Assembly: GCF_000478195.2 (NCBI RefSeq)
Contig: NZ_AUZM01000002.1
Span: 1-64,000 of the forward strand
Length of the DNA: 64,000 bases
Origin: Lyngbya aestuarii BL J
GTDB taxonomy: Bacteria; Cyanobacteriota; Cyanobacteriia; Cyanobacteriales; Microcoleaceae
Reading direction: 5' to 3'
This document shows, piece after piece, positions 16,042 through 24,963 of the stretch. The first letter of the stretch is position 1. The number at the start of each line of letters is the position of its first letter. Below the pieces are notes generated by a model. It made no database searches. It had not been told where the DNA came from and saw nothing but the letters and a program-made list of their open reading frames with translations. A program made the translations under genes and the position numbers.

Positions 16042-17130
16042 TTAAGAAATCAGCCCTAAAACTTGACTTGTTGGATTCGTATTAGAAAAAGCACACAGTA
16101 AAACATCATCCGTTTTCGCCTCTAGCGATTCTAAAGCTTGAGGAGAAAGATCCATAATTCGTTCGGTTTCTGTGTTTGGCCCCCAATCAATAACTCGTAC
16201 AACAACCGCCCGATCATTTTGGGGATTTACAACCAGTAAATGACGGTTTTTCCAAAACTGCATTCCCGCTTGATAATTCCAACGCATCGCACAATAATAG
16301 TCATCATTTGGCAGCAACCGCAAGACTTCCCCGGTTAAAGTCGCTGTTTCATCATCAGCAATCAGTTGATCTTTTTTCCCGGCAAACCAAGCCACTTTTC
16401 CCTGAACAAACTTCTGATCTTTAAACTCAACTAATTCACCAAAAGGCTCTTTAATCTTCCCTAATTTCCGTCTTAAGGTTGGATTTTCCACACCCTGATA
16501 AGGAATAATATAGCCTTCCTGTTGTAAACCCGCATAAAATTGACTCCAGTTTGACGGATCTGAATGCGGTTCTGAACCCACTCCAAACGGCCCAGGATCG
16601 GCAATATTACCTTTATTAATGCGTTGACTTAAAAAGTGAGCTAATAACGCTCCTAACCACTTTAAACGCGGCTTTAACCATTCAGCCTGTTCTAAACAAG
16701 TCAGTTCTCCAAACTCTAAAACCAATTCAGCGTCAGAAGTGCGAGTATACTTAAAACCGTAATAATTTTTTAAATTTGAAGTGAAATTATCCGGCATCCA
16801 CTTAAACGGCCAATACTGAGAATAAAGTTCCTTCCAGGCTTTAGCTGCATCCTGATCTGTACTATCATCATACCCAATCGATGCACCACTGCTACAACTC
16901 GGACTAGACGCATCAAAATGAACAAAAACTGCAACTTTTACATCATACTTGCCCCCTAAAAAAGCATCTTCACGAATAACTTTTACTCCCGCTTCCCGTA
17001 AAATGCGAGTGGCTTCATCTGCCACAATTGGAGTCCACTCCTGTTCACCCCCGAGCGGGCCATCAGCCCCAGTTGCCCCTGAAGTTCGTCCTTCGTGACC
17101 TGCCTGAATTAATAGATCAGCTTGTACCAT
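16042..17130 (-). CDS. N-acetylmuramoyl-L-alanine amidase-like protein with C-terminal double-psi barrel
   Basis: The 362-residue protein starts LLIQAGHEGRTSGATGADG, with H13, E29 (LGGEQEW) and H71 (VFVHFDAS) arranged like the zinc ligands of Amidase_3 enzymes. These hydrolyse the amide between muramic acid and the stem peptide. The C-terminal 120 residues resemble an RlpA-like double-psi beta-barrel (VVVRVIDWGPN, then RIMDLSPQALESL). No signal peptide is visible, which is odd for a cell-wall enzyme. The combination could remodel peptidoglycan at septa or junction pores; that is inference. Confidence 0.68.
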   Translation of the reverse strand: MVQADLLIQAGHEGRTSGATGADGPLGGEQEWTPIVADEATRILREAGVKVIREDAFLGGKYDVKVAVFVHFDASSPSCSSGASIGYDDSTDQDAAKAWKELYSQYWPFKWMPDNFTSNLKNYYGFKYTRTSDAELVLEFGELTCLEQAEWLKPRLKWLGALLAHFLSQRINKGNIADPGPFGVGSEPHSDPSNWSQFYAGLQQEGYIIPYQGVENPTLRRKLGKIKEPFGELVEFKDQKFVQGKVAWFAGKKDQLIADDETATLTGEVLRLLPNDDYYCAMRWNYQAGMQFWKNRHLLVVNPQNDRAVVVRVIDWGPNTETERIMDLSPQALESLEAKTDDVLLCAFSNTNPTSQVLGLIS

Positions 17131-17446
17131 GTTTATCCCTTCGCTTCTGCTTTTAACATGGTTCTACGGTTTCCCCTGTCCTCTCTCCGGATCTCAAATT
17201 GAACAGAATTCTAAATGATGAGTTATGAGTTATGAATTCTAAATGATGAATTATAAGTTATGAATAATGAAGCCCTAACTTCAGCCGTGAAAGTTGGGGG
17301 ACTTAATATTAGGGCTGCGTTGTAGATGAGACGTTAGCAAAAGAAGAACAAAATCATTAATTTTGAGGATTTGGGTTTCTGACGATTTCAGTTCTTTTTT
17401 GACTCAAAACTCGACAAACGCAGCCCAATTTTAATCGTTTTTGAGT
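17131..17446. other. Intergenic region with ATGA/TTATGA tandem motif and a hairpin
   Basis: Between the amidase start and the pdhA stop lies a run of imperfect repeats of ATGATGAATTATGA type (17215-17268). After it comes an inverted repeat closed by AGCCCTAA (17271-17278) and TTAGGGCT (17309-17316), with an inner arm pair AACTTCA/TGAAAGTT. The hairpin may end pdhA transcription or be the remnant end of a small IS200/IS605-like element. No gene is apparent. Confidence 0.45.
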
Positions 17447-18487
17447 TTATTGATCTTCAGCAAACACAAAACGATAGAGTTCACTCGGATCAGGTTCAGA
17501 ACTACTTTCAGCAAATTCGACCGCATCATCAACCACAGCTTGAATTTTCTGATCAATTTCCTTAAGTTGTTCAGCACTTGCTAAATCCTTTTCAATCAAA
17601 TAGTTAGCTAACTTTTTGATCGGATCACGAGAAAACCAAAACTCTTTTTCTTCTTGATCGCGGAGTTCATCAGGATCAGCCAGAGAATGACCTCGGAAGC
17701 GATAAGTGAGCGCCTCAATTAACGTCGGCCCTTCACCAGCACGGGCGCGAGTAACCGCTTCTTTGGCGAGGGTATGAACGGCTAAAATATCCATTCCATC
17801 GACTTCATATCCAGGCATTCCAAAAGCCGGGCCTTTCTTATAAATTTCCGGATCAGAAGTCGCCCGTTCATGGGCCATCCCAATCGCCCATTTATTGTTC
17901 TCAACCACAAAAATAATTGGCAATTTCCACAGAGTTGCCATATTCAGACATTCATAGAACTGGCCGTTATTACAAGCCCCATCCCCAAAGAAACAAGCCG
18001 TGACTTGATCGGCACTTTCATCACCCAAGGCTTCCCGGCGATATTTAGTTTGAAAAGCCGCCCCCGTCGCCACAGGAATCCCTTCAGCCACAAAAGCAAA
18101 CCCCCCCAGGAGTTTGTGTTGAGCAGAGAACATATGCATCGAACCGCCACGCCCTTTAGAGCAACCCGTTTCTTTCCCAAATAACTCAGCCATCACTTCT
18201 CGGGCGGGAACACCTGCACTCAAAGCATGAACGTGATCGCGATAGGTACTACATACAAAATCTTCACCCGGGCGCATCGCTTTAATAATGCCACTCGACA
18301 CCGCTTCCTGGCCATTATAGAGATGAACAAAACCGAACATTTTGCCTCGGTAATACATCTCAGCGCATTTATCCTCAAACAAGCGGCCCAAAACCATATC
18401 TTCGTAGAGGATTAAACCTTCTTCGTGGGTAATGCTGGCGTGATCAGCCTCAAAAGTCGGTAATGTACGTTCGCGTTCGGAAACCAT
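17447..18487 (-). CDS. pdhA: Pyruvate dehydrogenase E1 component subunit alpha
   Basis: The 346-residue protein shows the thiamine-diphosphate motif [17 protein letters not shown], the loop [19 protein letters not shown] and [15 protein letters not shown], all typical of PdhA. With the beta subunit it decarboxylates pyruvate and passes the acetyl group to E2 lipoamide. It is single here, with no pdhB or pdhC beside it, as is usual in cyanobacteria. The promoter must lie in the divergent region shared with ftn2. Confidence 0.97.
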   Translation of the reverse strand: MVSERERTLPTFEADHASITHEEGLILYEDMVLGRLFEDKCAEMYYRGKMFGFVHLYNGQEAVSSGIIKAMRPGEDFVCSTYRDHVHALSAGVPAREVMAELFGKETGCSKGRGGSMHMFSAQHKLLGGFAFVAEGIPVATGAAFQTKYRREALGDESADQVTACFFGDGACNNGQFYECLNMATLWKLPIIFVVENNKWAIGMAHERATSDPEIYKKGPAFGMPGYEVDGMDILAVHTLAKEAVTRARAGEGPTLIEALTYRFRGHSLADPDELRDQEEKEFWFSRDPIKKLANYLIEKDLASAEQLKEIDQKIQAVVDDAVEFAESSSEPDPSELYRFVFAEDQ

Positions 18488-19115
18488 TGTTGTCTTAATA
18501 CCTGTGTAGAAATGTTGTTAGATCCCAACCGACCCATGCCGGAGTGACAAAATTATGACTAATTATCACTATTGTGAACTACTGACGCTTTCCTGACGAG
18601 AGGTTTGCACTATTGATCAGCTAAGATATCTGCGAACTGTGACGACCCAGCGTGGCATTGACTGATGGCGAATTGCTATTGAGATCAGCATTCTCTCAAA
18701 ATAAACGAATAAACTTGAGATGGCAATAGAAAACTGCAAAACAGATAAGTTCAATACTCATCTATTATTTGGCTCAGTTTTGATCCCGTCGCCCACGGGA
18801 CTTCCCATGTATTGAGTTCAGCAAGAATAACCCTGTATACGTTAGCACTTCCAATGCTGAAGACGATACGATTGCGCGCGAGCTGAGGTTTTCTTGCACT
18901 ATTTATAGAAAGATTCTGGTACACTAATCGGGTAGCAAAAATAACGAACACTCCCTGAACTTTGGTTATCTTGTATATCCGGGTCAAGGGCCTCAAGTTG
19001 TCAACAGGTCGATGAATTGAAAAGCTCAATAGAGTGTTTCCTAGAAAAATTCCTCATCTGAGACAAACTTCGCTAGTATAGCTACATCAGTCGCTCGCCG
19101 TTGGGGAAGTCGCCC
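18488..19115. other. Long divergent intergenic region between pdhA and ftn2
   Basis: These 628 bases separate two divergent starts and should hold both promoters. An inverted repeat TCCCGT/ACGGGA with a 5-base loop lies at 18784-18800. A minus-strand open frame of 92 codons (18751-19029) has no start signal or recognisable family and is probably chance. Nothing else was recognised. Confidence 0.45.
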
Positions 19116-21449
19116 GTGCGTATTCCACTCGATTATTACCGAATTTTAGGTTTACCAATTCAGGCTACTGCTGAACAGTTGAAGCAGGCTCACCGCGATC
19201 GCACCATGCAACTACCCAGACGGGAGTATTCTGATGTGGCGATCGGATCGCGCAAGCGATTGATTGACGAAGCTTATGGGGTGCTGTCCGATACGGATCA
19301 GCGTCAAGCTTATGATATGGGCTTCTTAGCGAAAACCTACGACACTGAAGACCCTAAAGCTTCAGCCCCTGTTGGCATTACTCTTTCCAAAAGCTCATCT
19401 TCTGGATCAGCCAATGAGACTCATACACCGAGTATCGAAATTGATGATCAAGATTTTGTTGGTGCTTTACTGGTGTTGCAAGAGTTAGGAGAATATGAGC
19501 AAGTCATCAAGCTGACTCTCCCTTATCTCGGCAATGGGAGTATGGGCATCAAAGACGGTCGTTTTGGTGATCCCAACCTGATTCTGCCGGATGTGATTTT
19601 GACTGTTGCTCTGGCTTATTTGGAGTTGGGGCGCGAACAATGGCAACAGGGTCAGTACGAAAAAGCCGCTGCATCTCTAGAAACCGGCCAAGAGATTTTG
19701 TTACAAGAAAATCTGTTTGCCAGTTTGAGAGGGGAAATGCAAGCTGACCTCTACAAACTCCGACCTTACCGCATTTTAGAACTGTTGCAGCAGCCAGATG
19801 AGAAAGTTGCTGAACGACGCAGAGGAATGCAACTGTTACGTGAAATGCTGCACGAACGGGGAGGAATTGACGGCCACGGCGATGATCAGTCGGGTTTGAG
19901 TGTTGAAGATTTTCTCCGCTTTGTCCAACAATTACGCCGCTATTTGACGACAACTGAACAACAGACGATTTTTGAAACGGAAGCTCGTCGTCCCTCGGCG
20001 GTAGCGACTTATTTAGCGGTTTATGCTCAAATTGCTCAAGGGTTTGCCAACCGACAACCGGCTTTAATTCGTAAAGCAAAATTGATGTTAATGCAGTTGG
20101 GTCGGCGCCAAGATGTGCATCTGGAAAAAGCGGTGTGTTCGTTATTATTGGGTCAAACTGAAGAAGCCAGTCGTGCTTTAGAGTTGAGCCAGGAACGCGA
20201 ACCTATTGCCTATATTCGCGAAAATTCTCAAGATTCTCCCGATTTATTACCGGGATTGTGTCTCTATGCGGAACGATGGTTGCAAGATGAGGTATTTCCT
20301 CATTTTCGGGATTTAGTCAATCGTTCTGTTTCTCTCAAAGATTATTTTGCTGATGAACACGTTCAATCTTATTTAGAATCCCTCTCCTCGGAAGTGGGAA
20401 CTGCTAATGAGTGGGTCGTGGTACAACCCCGTCGTAACAACCCTTCTAGCGGTACTGTCGCGACTCCAAAACCGATGTTAGGCTCTCAGTCTCAAAGCTC
20501 CTCTGTGAAAACCCCAACTTCCAAGTTAGGGGGAGCAAGTGCCGGAACGACGACGGTGACATTGACCTCCTCAATGGCGGCAACACCTTCACCTGCAACG
20601 GGAGTGTCTTCTCCCTCGCCGTCACGCTCCTCGACGGTGAAAAGTGAGTTATCAGCATCCCCACCCCTGACAGAATCAGAACTTTCTCAAGCTTCCCGAC
20701 AGATGCCGCCGCGACTGAGTGAACCCATCCCGAGTAGTTCTAAGTCATCTGGGTCGGGGTCTAGCCGTTCATCTTCAACAACGGTATCTACTAGCCCTGT
20801 ATTGGGTCAAGAGAGTTCTACTGAAGGACGAACGCCAGGAACACGACGCCACAACAACTCTACAAAGTTTGATCCTTCAACGCTTCGTCGTTTACTGCTA
20901 TTGGGTGCGGCTAGTGTTCTGGGGCTATGGTTGGCTTGGTTAATCCTATCTGCTATATGGGGTTTAGTCTCTGGCGCTTTTGGAGGGGGTAATCAACAGG
21001 CAATGGTACAACTTGATCAGCCTCCTGTTGCCATACCCACGCCTGAACCTCAAAATCCTTTAACAGCAGAACTCACTCCCGAAGTTGCTCAACAAGTGGT
21101 TCAGAAATGGTTAGATACTAAGGCGGCGGCATTAGGCCCCCAACATCAGATCGAAGCCTTACGAGACATATTGGTTGATCCCGCTCTAGCGCAGTGGGTG
21201 GCAATTGCCCAAAGTATTGAATCTGAAAATTCTTATCGCAATTATCAACATAATCTCACAATTAATGATGTTCAGATTGATCCTAATGATCCCAATCAAG
21301 CTGTCATTGATGCTCAAGTGAGCGAGACGACTCGATTTTATCAAAATGGTCAACCTGTTGATTCTCGCGATGAAACACTCCGAGTTAGATATCAGCTTGT
21401 CAAACAACAGGATCTCTGGCAAATCGAGGATTGGCGGGTCGTTCGATAA
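19116..21449 (+). CDS. ftn2: Cell division protein Ftn2/ZipN (ARC6 homologue)
   Basis: I place the start at GTG 19116, giving MRIPLDYYRILGLP, the normal opening of this family. A TTG at 19101 would add five residues. GGGGAAG precedes the GTG. A DnaJ-like domain fills about residues 1-75 without the catalytic HPD, a helical middle follows (100-400), then a Ser/Thr/Pro-rich linker (430-580). One transmembrane helix (about 595-615) and a C-terminal IMS/DUF4101 domain end the protein. Ftn2/ZipN anchors FtsZ at the cyanobacterial division site. At 777 residues it is normal for filamentous species. Confidence 0.93.
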   Translation: MRIPLDYYRILGLPIQATAEQLKQAHRDRTMQLPRREYSDVAIGSRKRLIDEAYGVLSDTDQRQAYDMGFLAKTYDTEDPKASAPVGITLSKSSSSGSANETHTPSIEIDDQDFVGALLVLQELGEYEQVIKLTLPYLGNGSMGIKDGRFGDPNLILPDVILTVALAYLELGREQWQQGQYEKAAASLETGQEILLQENLFASLRGEMQADLYKLRPYRILELLQQPDEKVAERRRGMQLLREMLHERGGIDGHGDDQSGLSVEDFLRFVQQLRRYLTTTEQQTIFETEARRPSAVATYLAVYAQIAQGFANRQPALIRKAKLMLMQLGRRQDVHLEKAVCSLLLGQTEEASRALELSQEREPIAYIRENSQDSPDLLPGLCLYAERWLQDEVFPHFRDLVNRSVSLKDYFADEHVQSYLESLSSEVGTANEWVVVQPRRNNPSSGTVATPKPMLGSQSQSSSVKTPTSKLGGASAGTTTVTLTSSMAATPSPATGVSSPSPSRSSTVKSELSASPPLTESELSQASRQMPPRLSEPIPSSSKSSGSGSSRSSSTTVSTSPVLGQESSTEGRTPGTRRHNNSTKFDPSTLRRLLLLGAASVLGLWLAWLILSAIWGLVSGAFGGGNQQAMVQLDQPPVAIPTPEPQNPLTAELTPEVAQQVVQKWLDTKAAALGPQHQIEALRDILVDPALAQWVAIAQSIESENSYRNYQHNLTINDVQIDPNDPNQAVIDAQVSETTRFYQNGQPVDSRDETLRVRYQLVKQQDLWQIEDWRVVR

Positions 21450-21577
21450 ATAGTGTAGCGTCGCGGCGGGCAATTAGAACGCCCACAATTGGGTCAAACC
21501 TAAGTTTAGAAAGCGTTTGACCTCACAACTTCTGCTTTGAATTTACAGTTTACCGTTTTCTAGATAATTCTCAACTT

Positions 21578-21615
21578 CTGTAGAGATCCGTATGGGTTGG
21601 TCTCTACAGATTTTT
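21578..21615 (+). terminator. Rho-independent terminator of ftn2
   Basis: CTGTAGAGA (21578-21586) pairs perfectly with TCTCTACAG (21601-21609) around a 14-base loop, followed by ATTTTTGATTTT. This is a strong canonical terminator, 129 bases after the ftn2 stop. Confidence 0.85.
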
Positions 21616-21621
21616 GATTTT

Positions 21622-21872
21622 CTACTGTTGACTGCTCACAGGTGACTGTCAAAGCTGATCCCCAATTTGCTAAAATGTTATCATTTGATGACAATACGAT
21701 CCCCGAGTTGCCGATAAATCCGTACATTTACTTATAATTTGTTGCACTCCCCCCTTGACCACTCGAAAAATATTCTTCAATATATTGAGTAATTAAGCGA
21801 TCCCCACGATCCCAAAGAAAAGCTACAGATACACCTAAATTGTTGTTGTTAGAAGTGGAGAACATCAAGCTC
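21622..21872. other. Leader region of the DUF4912 gene
   Basis: Between the ftn2 terminator and the DUF4912 start I see only A/T-rich sequence, including a TATTCTTCAATATATTGAG palindrome-like patch near 21770-21788. The promoter is probably here. No small gene was found. Confidence 0.4.
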
Positions 21873-24854
21873 ATGGTTAAAGATCGTCCCCCCTTAGAAG
21901 AGATGACATTGAGACAACTGCGTAAAGTTGCGAGTGAATACGGAATCTCGCGTTATAGTCGAATGAGAAAATCACAGCTTTTAGCCTCTATTCAAGAAAT
22001 TGAACGCCAAAGAATGGGATTATCCAGTCCCTCCGCCTCAACACTCAAGTCTCAAGAGGAGGTAGAAGCTGCCAAATTTTCAGTCGGTCAAGCAGAACAA
22101 GTAGATGAAGTTTTGTCCTCTGTAGACGAAGAACTCGCTGATTTACCCATCGGATATGGTTTAAGTCGCATTGTGTTGATGGCCAGAGATCCAGAATGGG
22201 CTTATGCGTACTGGGATGTCTCTAGCGAACACAAAGAAGAATTTCGCCGCCAAGGAGGAGAACAACTCACTCTGAGAATTTACGATGTTACAGAGATTAA
22301 CCTAGCCTATCAAAGTCCCCACAGCATTCAGGAATATCCCTGTGATGAACTTGCTCGGGAATGGTATGTACCGATTCCTGTTAGCGATCGCGAATATGTG
22401 ATAGAAATTGGTTATCGTTGTGCAGATGGTCGCTGGTTGATCTTGGCTCGTTCTGCGGCGATTCGTATTCCGCCCATATATCCTTCAGACTGGATCGAGG
22501 ATCAATTCATCACCGTATCTTGGGATGAGGAACTTCAGGGTAAAACCTTTGCAGAATTGACCCCACCCACTCAACCTGGAAGTGATACTGAAGATCGCCT
22601 CTACAAAGAGATTTTTGGTATAGATGATCTAGAAGCAACAAGAGTTACAGGTTCATTATTTGGTTCCATGCACCAAGTTTCCTTACACGAAGAAACGGTA
22701 AGTTCCTACGTCTTACCCTCTAGTGTGGGTCAATGGGCTTCTGGTATTGGACAAACGATGTCTGGCGCTGGCTTAACCACTTCTGGCGCTGGTTTAACCA
22801 CTTCTGGCGCTGGCTTAACCACTTCTGGAGTAGGAATCGGACAAACGATGTCTGGCGCTGGTTTAACCACTTCTGGCGCTGGCTTAACCACTTCTGGAGT
22901 AGGAATCGGACAAACGATGTCTGGTGCGGGTTTAACCACTTCTGGTATTGGTTTAACCACTTCTGGAGTAGGAATCGGACAAACGATGTCTGGCGCTGGC
23001 TTAACCACTTCTGGAGTAGGAATCGGACAAACGATGTCTGGTGCGGGTTTAACCACTTCTGGCGCTGGCTTAACCACTTCTGGAGTAGGAATCGGACAAA
23101 CGATGTCTGGCGCTGGCTTAACCACTTCTGGAGTAGGAATCGGACAAACGATGTCTGGTGCGGGTTTAACCACTTCTGGCGCTGGCTTAACCACTTCTGG
23201 AGTAGGAATCGGACAAACGATGTCTGGCGCTGGCTTAACCACTTCTGGAGTAGGATTAACTGCTTCTGGAGTAGGAATGGCGAAGTCCATGTCTGGAATT
23301 GGACAAACCATGTCTGGAGTAGGATTAACTGCTTCTGGAGTAGGATTAACTGCTTCTGGAGTAGGAATGGCGAAGTCCATGTCTGGAATTGGACAAACCA
23401 TGTCTGGAGTAGGATTAACTGCTTCTGGAGTAGGATTAACTGCTTCTGGAGTAGGAATGGCGAAGTCCATGTCTGGAATTGGACAAACCATGTCTGGAGT
23501 AGGATTAACTGCTTCTGGAGTAGGATTAACCACTTCTGGAGTAGGAATCGGACAAACGATGTCTGGCGCTGGTTTAACCACTTCTGGTATTGGCTTAACC
23601 ACTTCTGGAGTAGGAATCGGACAAACGATGTCTGGCGCTGGTTTAACCACTTCTGGTATTGGCTTAACCACTTCTGGAGTAGGAATCGGACAAACGATGT
23701 CTGGCGCTGGTTTAACCACTTCTGGCGCTGGCTTAACCACTTCTGGAGTAGGAATCGGACAAACGATGTCTGGCGCTGGTTTAACCACTTCTGGCGCTGG
23801 CTTAACCACTTCTGGAGTAGGAATCGGACAAACGATGTCTGGTGCGGGTTTAACCACTTCTGGCGCTGGCTTAACCACTTCTGGAGTAGGAATCGGACAA
23901 ACGATGTCTGGTGCGGGTTTAACCACTTCTGGCGCTGGCTTAACCACTTCTGGAGTAGGAATTGGACAAACGATGTCTGGCGCTGGTTTAACCACTTCTG
24001 GAGTAGGAATTGGACAAACGATGTCTGGCGCTGGTTTAACCACTTCTGGAGTAGGAATTGGAGAACGAATGTCTGGAGTGGGAATGAATATGTCTGGTGT
24101 CGGACAAACGATGTCTGGCGCTGGTTTAACCACTTCTGGGGCGGCAATTGGAGAACGAATGTCTGGAGTGGGAATGAATATGTCTGGCGCTGGTTTAACC
24201 GCTTCTGGTGCGGCAATTGGAGAACGGATGTCTGGAGTAGGAATGAATATGTCTGGCGCTGGTTTAACCACTTCTGGCGCTGGTTTAACCACTTCTGGAG
24301 TAGGAATTGGACAAACGATGTCTGGCGCTGGTTTAACCGCTTCTGGTGCGGCAATTGGAGAACGGATGTCTGGGGTGGGAATGAATATGTCTGGTGTCGG
24401 ACAAACGATGTCTGGCGCTGGTTTAACGGCTTCTGGTGCTGGTTTAACCGCTTCTGGCGCTGGTTTAACGGCTTCTGGTGCGGGAATGAATATGTCGGGT
24501 TATGGAATGGGCTTAACCATGTCCGGTGTGGGAATGTCCGGTGTGGGAATGGGGGCTTCTATACCTCCTGTTCGTCCCCGTAAGTTCTGGTTAGTTGCGG
24601 AAGCCGAATTAATCATTTACGGTGCGACTGAACCCGATGCAACGGTTACGATTGGTGGACGACCCATTAAACTGAATCCGGATGGTACGTTCCGCATTCA
24701 AGTTTCCTTCCCCGATGGTGTGATTGACTATCCAATTATGGCGGTGGCTGCTGACGGTGAACAAACTCGTTCTATTCACATGAACTTTAATCGTGAAACC
24801 CCAGAACGTCACACCAATACAAAAGAAGAAGCCGTTTTAGAATGGATCGGTTAA
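21873..24854 (+). CDS. DUF4912 protein with a roughly 600-residue Gly/Ser/Thr tandem repeat
   Basis: From ATG 21873 the protein is 993 residues; a TTG at 21840 would add 11. Residues 5-45 resemble a Rho-N/SAP-like helix pair (MTLRQLRKVASEYGI). Residues 90-220 are DUF4912 (WAYAYWDVSSEHKEEF, LTLRIYDVT). About 290-895 are repeats of two units, a 9-mer like VGIGQTMSG and a 7-mer like AGLTTSG, mostly in 23- and 16-residue blocks. A second conserved domain ends the protein (FWLVAEAELIIYGATEPDA). Function is unknown; the array may form an extended beta structure. Copy number is likely to vary between strains. There is no signal peptide. Confidence 0.88.
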   Translation: MVKDRPPLEEMTLRQLRKVASEYGISRYSRMRKSQLLASIQEIERQRMGLSSPSASTLKSQEEVEAAKFSVGQAEQVDEVLSSVDEELADLPIGYGLSRIVLMARDPEWAYAYWDVSSEHKEEFRRQGGEQLTLRIYDVTEINLAYQSPHSIQEYPCDELAREWYVPIPVSDREYVIEIGYRCADGRWLILARSAAIRIPPIYPSDWIEDQFITVSWDEELQGKTFAELTPPTQPGSDTEDRLYKEIFGIDDLEATRVTGSLFGSMHQVSLHEETVSSYVLPSSVGQWASGIGQTMSGAGLTTSGAGLTTSGAGLTTSGVGIGQTMSGAGLTTSGAGLTTSGVGIGQTMSGAGLTTSGIGLTTSGVGIGQTMSGAGLTTSGVGIGQTMSGAGLTTSGAGLTTSGVGIGQTMSGAGLTTSGVGIGQTMSGAGLTTSGAGLTTSGVGIGQTMSGAGLTTSGVGLTASGVGMAKSMSGIGQTMSGVGLTASGVGLTASGVGMAKSMSGIGQTMSGVGLTASGVGLTASGVGMAKSMSGIGQTMSGVGLTASGVGLTTSGVGIGQTMSGAGLTTSGIGLTTSGVGIGQTMSGAGLTTSGIGLTTSGVGIGQTMSGAGLTTSGAGLTTSGVGIGQTMSGAGLTTSGAGLTTSGVGIGQTMSGAGLTTSGAGLTTSGVGIGQTMSGAGLTTSGAGLTTSGVGIGQTMSGAGLTTSGVGIGQTMSGAGLTTSGVGIGERMSGVGMNMSGVGQTMSGAGLTTSGAAIGERMSGVGMNMSGAGLTASGAAIGERMSGVGMNMSGAGLTTSGAGLTTSGVGIGQTMSGAGLTASGAAIGERMSGVGMNMSGVGQTMSGAGLTASGAGLTASGAGLTASGAGMNMSGYGMGLTMSGVGMSGVGMGASIPPVRPRKFWLVAEAELIIYGATEPDATVTIGGRPIKLNPDGTFRIQVSFPDGVIDYPIMAVAADGEQTRSIHMNFNRETPERHTNTKEEAVLEWIG
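22738..24560 (+). repeat. Coding minisatellite, 69-, 48- and 90-base units
   Basis: The array encodes the Gly/Ser repeats of the DUF4912 protein. The main unit of 69 bases encodes one 9-mer plus two 7-mers. A 48-base form has one 7-mer. A 90-base form with ATGGCGAAGTCCATG occurs three times in perfect phase (anchors at 23281, 23371 and 23461). Units are multiples of three, so other frames stay open too: more than 500 codons on both minus frames and 616 codons in another plus frame. Near-identity of the units suggests recent expansion or gene conversion. Confidence 0.9.
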
Positions 24855-24895
24855 TTTTCAATTCATAATTAATCAAATCAATTCCTAAAATAAAG

Positions 24896-24922
24896 CCCCT
24901 CGAATCAGATCGAGGGGTTTTT
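24896..24922. terminator. Bidirectional rho-independent terminator between DUF4912 and relA/spoT
   Basis: CCCCTCGA (24896-24903) pairs perfectly with TCGAGGGG (24910-24917) around ATCAGA, followed by TTTTTG on the plus strand. On the minus strand the stem is followed by CTTTATTTT. It therefore serves both converging genes. Confidence 0.88.
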
Positions 24923-24963
24923 GAGTCAGAAGTTAACCAACCTGAACTTCAAATCCATTCAGC

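Noticed and set aside
18751-19029. 92-codon minus-strand frame between pdhA and ftn2
   Set aside because: No ribosome-binding site, no recognisable family, and it fills a divergent promoter region.
22738-24560. CRISPR-like array
   Set aside because: Units are contiguous and coding, without unique spacers of constant size.
22720-24583. Open frames of 520, 544 and 616 codons overlapping the repeat array in other frames
   Set aside because: Their openness follows from units being multiples of three without stops; they have repetitive Gln/Trp/Pro content and no start context. The DUF4912 frame alone has conserved domains on both sides.
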